Shown piece after piece: positions 45,829-52,704 of a stretch of 52,704 nt of DNA. Numbering within the stretch: position 1 is the first letter of the stretch; every line of letters begins with the position of its first letter. Below the pieces are notes generated by a model, which saw only the letters and a program-made list of their open reading frames with translations, did not search any database and was not told the origin of the DNA. Source of the stretch: Geobacteraceae bacterium (GTDB taxonomy: Bacteria; Desulfobacterota; Desulfuromonadia; Geobacterales; Pseudopelobacteraceae); contig JAJTBI010000012.1 in NCBI GenBank assembly GCA_021286935.1, positions 1 through 52,704 on the forward strand, written 5' to 3'. The position numbers and the translations under genes are program-made.

Positions 45829-46857
45829 ATGTCTCTTCGCCTACCACGTATTACGACTATTTCAGTACATCGTAGTGTTCCCTGGCTGTTTCGTGGCTGT
45901 TCTCTGCTTTTTTTAGGGTGGTACCTGTTGCTCCTCTACCTGCCCGCCGGTGAGGCTACGCAGGTCTATGGCCTTACGGTGCCTAAAGGTGTTGGTTTTG
46001 CAAGTGTAGCTCATGAGTTAAAGCAGGCAGGAGTGATCCGCAGCAGCCTGCATCTGCGTTTGGTTGCCCGGTTACGCGGACTGGATCGCAGGATGCAGAC
46101 GGGTGATTATCGAATCTCCAGCGCTATGTTGCCTGCTCAGATTCTTGAGAAACTTGCCAGTGGTCAAACCGATGCCTGCAAATTTACCCTCCCGGAAGGG
46201 TATTCCATATATCAGGCTGCTGAATTGTTACAGAAACAAGGGGTTTTTGACCGGGCCGCATTTCTTGATGCCTGTTCCGACCGCGCGCTACTTGATGAAC
46301 TGGGTATCAGTGCAAAGAGTGTTGAGGGGTATCTGTTTCCCGGTACCTATCAAATTGGTTTTCAGATGGATGAGGCTGGTCTGGTGACGGAGATGGTACG
46401 TGCATTCCGGCATAAGACCGAAGGGCTTAAGCCGTTACTTGAGGCACGTCATATAACGATTGAGCAGGTAGTGATTCTTGCTTCCATTATTGAGCGAGAG
46501 GCGGTTTCGACGGAAGAAAAACCGTTGATTGCATCTGTTTTTCTGAATCGTCTTCGGATTGGCATGCCGCTTCAGAGTGACCCGACTGCCATTTATGGTG
46601 TTAAGGTTTTTGGCGGTACGGTAACTAAGCAGGATCTGCAACGAAACAGTCTCTACAATACCTATAAAGTGAAAGGTCTGCCTGTTGGACCGATTGGTAA
46701 CCCTGGCCTTGAAGCAATGCAGGCAGTACTGCAACCTGCCAACACAGATTACCTCTATTTTGTTGCCCGCAAGAATGGAACACACCAGTTTTCCAGGACA
46801 TTAAGCGAACATAACCAAGGAGTTGAGCGTTTTTTGAAGAAGGGGCGCAAAAGGTAG
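45829..46857 (+). CDS. mltG: Endolytic peptidoglycan transglycosylase MltG (YceG family)
   Basis: A 342-residue membrane-anchored enzyme that cuts nascent glycan strands and sets their length. It has one N-terminal TM (about 21-42), a LysM-like region (about 45-125) and the YceG catalytic domain with the active-site Glu in LASIIEREAVSTEE, then ASVFLNRLRIGMPLQSDPT and NTYKVKGLPVGPIGNPG. There is no ribosome site before the ATG (nearest GGAG is 22 bases away), and the promoter -10 ends six bases upstream. Its role connects to mreCD-mrdA-rodA elsewhere in the window. Confidence 0.92.
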   Translation: MSLRLPRITTISVHRSVPWLFRGCSLLFLGWYLLLLYLPAGEATQVYGLTVPKGVGFASVAHELKQAGVIRSSLHLRLVARLRGLDRRMQTGDYRISSAMLPAQILEKLASGQTDACKFTLPEGYSIYQAAELLQKQGVFDRAAFLDACSDRALLDELGISAKSVEGYLFPGTYQIGFQMDEAGLVTEMVRAFRHKTEGLKPLLEARHITIEQVVILASIIEREAVSTEEKPLIASVFLNRLRIGMPLQSDPTAIYGVKVFGGTVTKQDLQRNSLYNTYKVKGLPVGPIGNPGLEAMQAVLQPANTDYLYFVARKNGTHQFSRTLSEHNQGVERFLKKGRKR

Positions 46858-46861
46858 AGGA

Positions 46862-47710
46862 TCAAGTCATACTGATGCCATCTGCATCTTCGATAATAAT
46901 TTCCAGTTCCGCCAGTGCAATTTCCTTTAACCCCAAAAAATGGGCTTCAGGGGCCGAGAAGATTGAAATGGTTGAATCTGCGGGATACAGGGAGCGCCCT
47001 AGCTTTTTGCAGGCCAGGTTTGCCAGTCGCACAGAGACCAGTAGAATATTGGATTGATCAAATTCAGCTGCATGGTGATTTTTAGCGATATCACAATAAA
47101 AATCAGGGAAGTTCCAGGCCTTCATCAGGTTGTATCCCACCTCTTCGTGCATCGCTTCCATGATTTCGCTGATCAACTGGTCAGAAAAAAGAACAGAGCT
47201 TTCTTTGCTTTTTTGAATGTCATCAAGGACTTTTAAAAGGGCAAGGCTGCCAATATCATGCATCAGCCCCCCCATAAAGGCCTCAGAGGCCATACCGGGG
47301 TAGCCGGCCTTGCGTGTTAGCCATTTTGCACCAACTGCACAGGCAAGCGCGTGCCCCCAAAGATTTTGCATCAAACGATTTAAGGTCTCATTTGGCGAGT
47401 TGTAAAATTCAAACTGAGATGCCAGCATGGCCATATTGGCAATCTCCTGGGCACCCAGACGGATGATGGCGTCTTTGATGGTGGCAATCTTGTTCAAGCC
47501 AGCATAGTACGAAGAGTTTGCAACTTTGAGTACGCGGCCTGAGAGGGACTGATCCTCACTGATCAACTCAATAACATCATCAATTTCAAAGCTACGGGAT
47601 GAGAGCAGTTGTTGCAGTTTCACAGCAACGGTATGAAAGACCGGCAGTTCCTGCAGGTTGCCTTCCAGGCGCTCCTGGATCAGCCGGACTAATGGTTTTT
47701 CTGTTGTCAT
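46862..47710 (-). CDS. HDOD-domain protein
   Basis: A 282-residue protein with one HDOD domain (about 15-215): LQQLLSSRSFEIDDVIELIS, KVANSSYY, IKDAIIRLGAQEIANMA and GGLMHDIGSLALLK. HDOD domains are HD-like folds, usually without phosphodiesterase activity, and serve in signalling. The ATG overlaps the stop of the upstream GspE/PilB-type ATPase gene by four bases (ATGA), so the two are coupled. An HDOD partner for a c-di-GMP-binding ATPase suggests control of secretion or pilus assembly (inference). Confidence 0.87.
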   Translation of the reverse strand: MTTEKPLVRLIQERLEGNLQELPVFHTVAVKLQQLLSSRSFEIDDVIELISEDQSLSGRVLKVANSSYYAGLNKIATIKDAIIRLGAQEIANMAMLASQFEFYNSPNETLNRLMQNLWGHALACAVGAKWLTRKAGYPGMASEAFMGGLMHDIGSLALLKVLDDIQKSKESSVLFSDQLISEIMEAMHEEVGYNLMKAWNFPDFYCDIAKNHHAAEFDQSNILLVSVRLANLACKKLGRSLYPADSTISIFSAPEAHFLGLKEIALAELEIIIEDADGISMT

Positions 47711-49593
47711 CGCTGTACCCCCAGAATTCTGCGTAATTCATGTAGTGGCCGTGGCTTGCCCAGGCGTGGTAAGTCAGTAATAATTTCCTGCATGGAAACC
47801 AGCCCACGGGCCCCTTTAACCAGACCATCTTCCATCAAGGTTACCATACCAGAGGTGTCAACACTGATCTTACGGATCTCGTAGGAACTTTTATGGTCTA
47901 AAATTGCATTTTTAACCATTTCGTTCATCACCAGCAGTTCAAATATCGCCACCCTGCCACGATAACCGCTGAAACGACAATTTTTGCAGCCCCGGCCAAG
48001 TTTGAACTCAGCCCCTTGCAGGTCGTTGGAGGAAAGACCAAGACGGGTCAAGTCCAAAGGGGTCGGGGTGTATGGTTCGGCACATTCGGGGCAGACTTTA
48101 CGAAGCAGACGTTGTGCCACAATGCAGACCACTGTGGATGAGATCAGGAACGCCTCGATGTTCATGTTCATCAGCCGGATCAGGCCACCGATTGAATCTT
48201 CTGTGTGGAAGGTGGTTAGGACTTTATGGCCGGTTAGTGCGGCCTGAATAGCGACCTCAGCCGAGAATTGGTCTCTGATCTCGCCAAGTACGATGACGTC
48301 CGGGTCCTGACGCACGATGTGACGCAGGGTCTCTTCAAAGGTGACGCCGATTTTGGGGTTGATTGAACATTGCGAAATGCCATCAATTACATATTCAACC
48401 GGGTCTTCTGCGGTGATGATGCTGGTGTTGATATCGTTCAGATGGTTAACGCAGCCATAAAGGGTAGTGGTTTTGCCCGAACCGGTGGGGCCGGTGACGA
48501 TCATGACGCCGGTGGGTACTTCCAGGGCATCGAAAATAAAGTGTTCCAGCATGCGGGGCGCCATGCCCACTTCTTTGATATCCAGCAAGGTGCCTTTGTT
48601 GTTCAGCAGCCGTAGCACAACTTTTTCACCGTAGATGGTGATGAAGAATGAGACCCGCATATCAAGGTTGATGCCGTGTTTGCGGCTGGTAAAGAGAATG
48701 CGTCCATCCTGGTGGCGCCGTTTTTCTGCAATATCAGCCTGGGACATGACCTTGATCCGGGTGGTGAGCTGAGGAGCAATCTCCTTGGGAAAGTCCTTAT
48801 AGTGCCCCATGACACCATCACGCCTGAATCTGACCCGCAGCCGGTCTTTTTGCGGTTCTATATGAATATCGCTGGCCTGTTCTTCAATTGCATCTTCAAA
48901 CAAGAGATTGATCATGCCGATGATGGTGTTGTCATCGGCAGCCACGGTCTGTCCGGCGTGTTCGAGTGCCGCCAGCGCCTCTTTGAGGGAGTTTTTTGAG
49001 CAGATGGCTGGAATAAAATTGCCAAGATGAGCGGCTACAATGTCTCTGGCCCGCTGATCAAGGGGGTCGGCAAAGGTAACTACCAGTTGTTCTCCCTGGC
49101 GGTAAAGCGGTAGAACATTGAACTGGTGGCAGATGTTTAAAGGCAGCCTGGACAGCAAGGTTTTGTCAATTTTGACAAAATCAGGATCAATCAGCGGAAA
49201 GCCCAGCTGATAGGAGAGCGTTTCAAGCAGCTTGCGTTCTTCAATGAAGCCGTTATCAACCAGTACATCACCCAGTCTGCGTTGACCTTGCGCATCTTTT
49301 TGAATAGCCAGAGCCTGCTGCAGGTCAATCTCACGCAGGTAACCAAGTTCAAGTAGAAGATCACCCAGTCTGAGGTTGAGTTGATGTTTACGCAGGGTCG
49401 TTTGTAATTGTTCCTGAGAGATCAGCCCCAACTCAAGCAAGGTATCCAGCATGGTCTGGGGTGTGGTGAGTTTGCTATGCACCCGTACTGCATAGGCCAA
49501 CTGATCATGGGTAATAACACCGTCCTTGATCAAAAGGGTCGGTACTATGCCGATTTTTACTTCTTTACTATTTGTGAGTGTAGGAGCAGTCAT
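47707..49593 (-). CDS. GspE/PilB-type secretion ATPase with tandem MshEN (c-di-GMP-binding) motifs
   Basis: A 628-residue type II secretion/type IV pilus assembly ATPase. The N-terminus holds four tandem 24-residue units, at about 16-39, 47-70, 75-98 and 106-129. Units 3 and 4 match the MshEN consensus (RLG at the start, central Gly, final Gln) almost exactly; units 1 and 2 have lost RLG and the final Gln. Then come the N2 domain, Walker A GPTGSGKT (368-375), the Asp box GEIRDQFSAE, the His box TFHTEDS and the zinc tetracysteine CPEC...CKNC. No other gsp, pil or msh genes are adjacent. A weak or absent ribosome site leaves the exact start open. Confidence 0.9.
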   Translation of the reverse strand: MTAPTLTNSKEVKIGIVPTLLIKDGVITHDQLAYAVRVHSKLTTPQTMLDTLLELGLISQEQLQTTLRKHQLNLRLGDLLLELGYLREIDLQQALAIQKDAQGQRRLGDVLVDNGFIEERKLLETLSYQLGFPLIDPDFVKIDKTLLSRLPLNICHQFNVLPLYRQGEQLVVTFADPLDQRARDIVAAHLGNFIPAICSKNSLKEALAALEHAGQTVAADDNTIIGMINLLFEDAIEEQASDIHIEPQKDRLRVRFRRDGVMGHYKDFPKEIAPQLTTRIKVMSQADIAEKRRHQDGRILFTSRKHGINLDMRVSFFITIYGEKVVLRLLNNKGTLLDIKEVGMAPRMLEHFIFDALEVPTGVMIVTGPTGSGKTTTLYGCVNHLNDINTSIITAEDPVEYVIDGISQCSINPKIGVTFEETLRHIVRQDPDVIVLGEIRDQFSAEVAIQAALTGHKVLTTFHTEDSIGGLIRLMNMNIEAFLISSTVVCIVAQRLLRKVCPECAEPYTPTPLDLTRLGLSSNDLQGAEFKLGRGCKNCRFSGYRGRVAIFELLVMNEMVKNAILDHKSSYEIRKISVDTSGMVTLMEDGLVKGARGLVSMQEIITDLPRLGKPRPLHELRRILGVQR

Positions 49594-49645
49594 AGGGCGG
49601 AAGTTTACAAGCTTTTATTTAAAATGCAAATAAAGTTTAGAAATT

Positions 49646-50278
49646 TCAGCTTTTCGGTGCAACCCTGGCAAAGGTCATGCGATGGATCGGGCAGGGGCCA
49701 TGTTTTTGCAAAGCCGAAAGGTGCAGTGCGCTGCCATACCCTTTGTGTCTGGCAAACCCGTAGGTCGGGTAGCGTTGATCATAGTCCTGCATTAATCGGT
49801 CACGGGTGACTTTGGCAATGATGGAGGCGGCAGCTATGGAGGCGGAACGGCTGTCACCCTGTTTTATGGTCTGTTGGGGGAGTGACGAAGCGATGGTGGT
49901 GATGCCGTCAATTAAAAGATAGTCAGGTGGGACCGGGAGTGCGCGTACCGCTTCCAGCATAGCTTGTCTGGTTGCCTGGAGAATATTGATCCGGTCAATG
50001 ATTTCCGCGTCTGCTTGACCAATCCCAATGGCAGCAGCCTGCTTTATAATAAGCTCGAAAAGCTGTTCCCGTCTTTTTTCTGAGAGTTTTTTTGAGTCAT
50101 TAACACCCTCGATCGATTGACCTGGATGCAGGATAACGGCTGCAGCAACTACCGGGCCTGCCAAAGGGCCACGCCCAGCTTCATCAATACCGGCAATCCT
50201 CTTGAATCCACGAGATTGAGCCTGCAGTTCAAAGTGATAGAGGTTAAGGACAGGGGGATCAAAAAGTGATGTTTGCAT
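49646..50278 (-). CDS. rnhB: Ribonuclease HII
   Basis: A 210-residue enzyme that cuts RNA in RNA-DNA hybrids, including single ribonucleotides. Catalytic acidic residues are in AGIDEAGRGPLAGPVVAAAV and later LLIDGI; KVTRDRLM and the HKGYGSALHL C-terminal motif are present. The ATG at 50278 is the only good Met start; the open frame reaches into rplS. It lies five bases after the T-run of the rplS terminator with no ribosome site, so expression may depend on readthrough or another promoter. Confidence 0.92.
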   Translation of the reverse strand: MQTSLFDPPVLNLYHFELQAQSRGFKRIAGIDEAGRGPLAGPVVAAAVILHPGQSIEGVNDSKKLSEKRREQLFELIIKQAAAIGIGQADAEIIDRINILQATRQAMLEAVRALPVPPDYLLIDGITTIASSLPQQTIKQGDSRSASIAAASIIAKVTRDRLMQDYDQRYPTYGFARHKGYGSALHLSALQKHGPCPIHRMTFARVAPKS

Positions 50279-50285
50279 GGTTACG

Positions 50286-50316
50286 AAAAAAGCCCCGCTG
50301 AGGGGCGGGGCTTTTT
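50286..50316 (-). terminator. Rho-independent terminator between rplS and rnhB
   Basis: AGCCCCGC (50291-50298) and GCGGGGCT (50305-50312) form an 8-bp GC-rich stem flanked by A-run and T-run, so it works on both strands. On the minus strand it ends rplS (stop at 50325) just before rnhB. Confidence 0.88.
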
Positions 50317-50324
50317 CAAATATA

Positions 50325-50684
50325 TCAGGCTTGACCTGGAACGTACTTGCGCTCGCGAATACGGGCAGCCTTACCCTTAAGTTTACGCAGGTAGTACAGT
50401 TTTGCGCGACGGACATGGCCACGGGTCACCACTTCGATCTTCTCTACGATGGGTGAATGTAACGGGAACACCCGCTCAACACCGATACCGTTTGATATTT
50501 TACGGACGGTGAAGGACTCGCGGATACCACCGTTCTGACGTGCAATAACAACGCCCTGATAGGCTTGGATCCTTTGTTTATCACCTTCCACGATCTTAAC
50601 GTGTACTTTGACCGTATCGCCGGTCTTAAAAACCGGTGTATTCTTTTTCATCTGTTCAAATTCAATAATGTCGATGGTATTCAT
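50325..50684 (-). CDS. rplS: 50S ribosomal protein L19
   Basis: A 119-residue ribosomal protein at the 30S-50S interface. The family motifs [20 protein letters not shown] and [18 protein letters not shown], and the basic [20 protein letters not shown] end, are intact. AGGAGG lies nine bases before the ATG. It is in the usual place downstream of trmD, though separated from it here by an RNA methyltransferase gene. Confidence 0.97.
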   Translation of the reverse strand: MNTIDIIEFEQMKKNTPVFKTGDTVKVHVKIVEGDKQRIQAYQGVVIARQNGGIRESFTVRKISNGIGVERVFPLHSPIVEKIEVVTRGHVRRAKLYYLRKLKGKAARIRERKYVPGQA

Positions 50685-50727
50685 GGTACTGTTCCTCCTC
50701 AGATATAACCTTTTTCAGGTTTCGTTG

Positions 50728-51294
50728 TTATGAACGTTCACCCAGCAGTCGATCCAGCATGATGGCCAGAGCCGAGCGAACCGGTAAATGATTGTAATCT
50801 CCACAGCCCTGGATCGGTTCCAGAATGGTCGCGGCCTGTTCAAAGATCTCGTCAGCCAGCCCCCAACCAGTGCCAAGCAGCAACAGATGGTGCTGCTTAT
50901 TGTTTTGCAATTGCTGGCGCAGATCTTTAAAGGAGGTGGCATTGGGCCTTCTGGCCGCCCCGGTCGCAATTATGTTTACCGGTTGCTGGTGCGTTTGCTG
51001 CAAATCAGTGAGCGCATCCTGCAGGTTATTCACAACTCTGACAATCGAAAGCGCTTCGCGTCGGTCAGGGTTGTAATCTGCTCCCCAACCTGAATCCCAG
51101 TGGGTCACGATCCGGTGTATCAGACGTTGCTGTTCGTCTGACGGACTGATCAGATAATAGCGGGATAGCCCAAAGGTCCGCGCGGTCCGGGCAATATCGT
51201 GGATATCCAGGTTTGTAAATGCCGTGGTTACCAGCTGCCGATGCTTGTTGTAGACCGGGTAATGCAGCAACGCAACAGACAGGTTAGCTGGCAT
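50728..51294 (-). CDS. SAM-dependent RNA methyltransferase, TrmD-associated (COG4752-type, SPOUT-like)
   Basis: A 188-residue protein of the Methyltrn_RNA_4-type family (SPOUT/TrmD-like fold). Visible signatures are [36 protein letters not shown] and the knot region [15 protein letters not shown]. Its RNA target is not established to my knowledge. The ATG at 51294 has GAGG seven bases upstream and fits family N-termini better than one at 51306. It overlaps trmD by 11 bases. The position between trmD and rplS is common in Geobacter and relatives. Confidence 0.87.
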   Translation of the reverse strand: MPANLSVALLHYPVYNKHRQLVTTAFTNLDIHDIARTARTFGLSRYYLISPSDEQQRLIHRIVTHWDSGWGADYNPDRREALSIVRVVNNLQDALTDLQQTHQQPVNIIATGAARRPNATSFKDLRQQLQNNKQHHLLLLGTGWGLADEIFEQAATILEPIQGCGDYNHLPVRSALAIMLDRLLGERS

Positions 51295-52021
51295 CAGAAA
51301 CCTCAAGTGATTTTAAAAAGAGCTTGTCGCTACTGCTTAGAGCTGCATGCGTAAGCAGATCAGGTCGTCGCTCTGCTGTCCGCTTCAGTGATTGTTCCCG
51401 TCGCCAGCGGGTAATCTCGGCATGATTGCCCGAAAGAAGCGGAGCTGGCACCGTCAATCCGTTGAACTCAGGTGGTCGTGTATACTGAGGATACTCAAGC
51501 AACCCGTCACTAAACGAATCAGTTGCTGCTGATTCGTCAGATCCAAGCACACCTGGTACCAGTCTGGTTACACAGTCCACAAGCACCATGGCAGCCAATT
51601 CACCGCCCGAAAGGACGTAGTCTCCGATTGAGATCTCATGATCTACGTAGTGCTGGTGAATCCGTTCATCAACCCCTTCATAGCGTCCGCAGATAATAAT
51701 TAATCCCGGCTTGAGGGATAACTCCTGCGCCAATTTCTGAGTGAGCGGTCTACCCTGAGGGGTTGTCAAAAGAACAGGTGCACCTGTGTTCAGCATTCTT
51801 GCTGCTTCTATGGCGGCCGCAAGTGGTTCCGGTTTCATCAGCATACCGGCTCCGCCGCCGTATGGTGCATCATCAACGGTGCGATGGCGGTCAACGGTAT
51901 AATCACGAATCTGATGCAGGCCGATCTGAATCAGCCCCTTGTCCTGTCCCCTACGAATGATACTTTCGCCAAACGGTCCCCCGAACATGTCAGGGAAGAG
52001 GGTCAGAATATCAAATCTCAT
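51284..52021 (-). CDS. trmD: tRNA (guanine-37-N1)-methyltransferase
   Basis: A 245-residue SPOUT enzyme that methylates G37 next to the anticodon of tRNAs for Leu, Pro and Arg. Motifs are [29 protein letters not shown], the knot [12 protein letters not shown] with DYVLSGGE, and [12 protein letters not shown]. Length is normal. Its ATG overlaps the rimM stop by four bases, and its end overlaps the RNA methyltransferase gene. Confidence 0.96.
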   Translation of the reverse strand: MRFDILTLFPDMFGGPFGESIIRRGQDKGLIQIGLHQIRDYTVDRHRTVDDAPYGGGAGMLMKPEPLAAAIEAARMLNTGAPVLLTTPQGRPLTQKLAQELSLKPGLIIICGRYEGVDERIHQHYVDHEISIGDYVLSGGELAAMVLVDCVTRLVPGVLGSDESAATDSFSDGLLEYPQYTRPPEFNGLTVPAPLLSGNHAEITRWRREQSLKRTAERRPDLLTHAALSSSDKLFLKSLEVSDAS

Positions 52022-52548
52022 AGATCAAGCAACCCCTCCAGCGGGGTGATGGTCATGATGCGGGTCTGCAGATTGATGCTGGTTATCACGCTGCCTATGG
52101 CAGGAATCAGATATTCATGCCGGGTTATTTCATTCCGCACCAGATACACATCATTGGCACCGGTTTCCAGAATGTCTTTAAGGGTACCCAGCTCCTGGCC
52201 TTCTGTTGTTACCACTGAAAGGCCAAGCAGGTCCTGCCAGTAGTATTCATCAGCGTCTGGTGCCGGTAACTGATCGCGTTGCAGAAACAGTTCGTACCCA
52301 GTCAGCTCCTGAGACTTTTCAATAGTATCAAAACCGTCCAGAGTCAGCAAAAATTTGCCGCTATGAAAAGCGGCTCGTTTGAGCTGAGCCTGTCGAGTAT
52401 TACCAGCAGGAGAACGAAGCAGTACGCTTTTTGCTGCCTGCAGGCTTTCAATATTGCCGGAGTAGGAGTGGAGCCTCACCTGGCCTCGAATGCCATGGGT
52501 ACCACTGATTCGACCAACGGCAATCAGGTTCTTGTCGGAAACATCCAT
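52018..52548 (-). CDS. rimM: Ribosome maturation factor RimM
   Basis: A 176-residue 16S rRNA processing factor that binds S19 and aids 30S head assembly. The N-terminal RimM domain ([20 protein letters not shown]) and the C-terminal PRC barrel ([20 protein letters not shown], then [11 protein letters not shown]) are present. It overlaps khpA by one base (TAATG) and trmD by four. Confidence 0.95.
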   Translation of the reverse strand: MDVSDKNLIAVGRISGTHGIRGQVRLHSYSGNIESLQAAKSVLLRSPAGNTRQAQLKRAAFHSGKFLLTLDGFDTIEKSQELTGYELFLQRDQLPAPDADEYYWQDLLGLSVVTTEGQELGTLKDILETGANDVYLVRNEITRHEYLIPAIGSVITSINLQTRIMTITPLEGLLDL

Positions 52549-52704
52549 TACTCGATGATCTTTAGTATCGCCTTCTTGTTATCCCGGGTGGCAACGGCAT
52601 TCAGAAGAGTCCGGACCGCCTTGGCGGTACGCCCCTCCTTGCCGATAATCCGTCCCATGTCTTCTTTAGCCACGGACAGCTTAATAACCAGAGTGTCCTC
52701 CTCC
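52548..52704 (-). CDS. khpA: KH-domain RNA-binding protein KhpA (partial, 5' end beyond window)
   Basis: The C-terminal 51 codons are visible. They contain the KH signature GRIIGKEGRTAKAVRTLL and end at TAA (52548-52550), which overlaps the rimM ATG. The family is a small (about 76-80 residue) KH protein linked to rpsP and rimM. The start lies beyond base 52704; rpsP and ffh are the expected upstream neighbours. Confidence 0.9.
   Translation of the reverse strand, partial: EEDTLVIKLSVAKEDMGRIIGKEGRTAKAVRTLLNAVATRDNKKAILKIIE

Overview
The window is a gene-dense, mostly housekeeping stretch of a Gram-negative bacterial chromosome. Gene content and order point to the Desulfuromonadia (Geobacter group, possibly near Geobacter/Trichlorobacter lovleyi). 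The indicators are a fur-feoB-zinc ribbon-ideR cluster of the Geobacter type, a khpA-rimM-trmD-RNA methyltransferase-rplS-rnhB cluster, many chemotaxis and c-di-GMP signalling proteins, a PEP-CTERM protein and a heptose phosphatase. The species assignment rests on remembered gene order, not on a database search. I see no tRNA, rRNA, CRISPR array, transposase gene or prophage.

Layout. 1-1075: a PEP-CTERM exported protein behind a sigma-54-like promoter, closed by a strong terminator. 1133-8308 (minus): rarA and glgP, then a periplasmic binding protein followed by a long-sensor chemoreceptor. 8554-14038 (plus): branched-chain amino acid genes ilvD, an unknown lipoprotein, ilvB, ilvN and ilvC. 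14098-17012: psd and pssA (phosphatidylethanolamine synthesis), a convergent phosphoesterase and sppA. 17154-18845: a class I DAHP synthase (minus) and divergent gmhB. 18957-23292: mreC-mreD-mrdA-rodA (rod shape and cell-wall elongation), then secA. 26202-33786: argJ, a DUF2914 protein, a serine hydrolase, a receiver protein with a long linker, trpD-trpC, a lipid kinase and an unknown membrane protein. 33880-37382: fur, feoB, a small zinc-ribbon protein and ideR, with Fur-box-like dyads before fur and feoB. 37446-39656: apgM and convergent nudC. 39692-45498 (minus): a three-gene signalling operon (chemoreceptor, PAS histidine kinase, receiver-GGDEF-EAL protein). 45829-46857: mltG. 46862-49593 (minus): an HDOD protein and a GspE/PilB-type ATPase with c-di-GMP-binding motifs. 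49646-52704 (minus): rnhB, rplS, a TrmD-linked RNA methyltransferase, trmD, rimM and the end of khpA.

The most unusual signal is non-coding. Three palindromic elements of about 122 bp (17011-17132, 26057-26177, 36344-36468) each begin at or within two bases of a stop codon (sppA, secA, feoB). They share a central CGTRC...GTACG dyad placed at their exact midpoint. The outer arms differ in sequence between copies but stay self-complementary. A fourth, longer palindrome (45531-45687) has similar architecture without the GTAC core. They look like a dispersed structured repeat family (REP-like or a non-autonomous mobile element).

Other points of interest are a terminator inside the nominal 5' end of the serine hydrolase gene, a possibly leaderless mltG next to a 25-bp operator-like dyad, four tandem MshEN-type repeats in the orphan ATPase, a binding protein/chemoreceptor pair, and two different iron regulators in one cluster.
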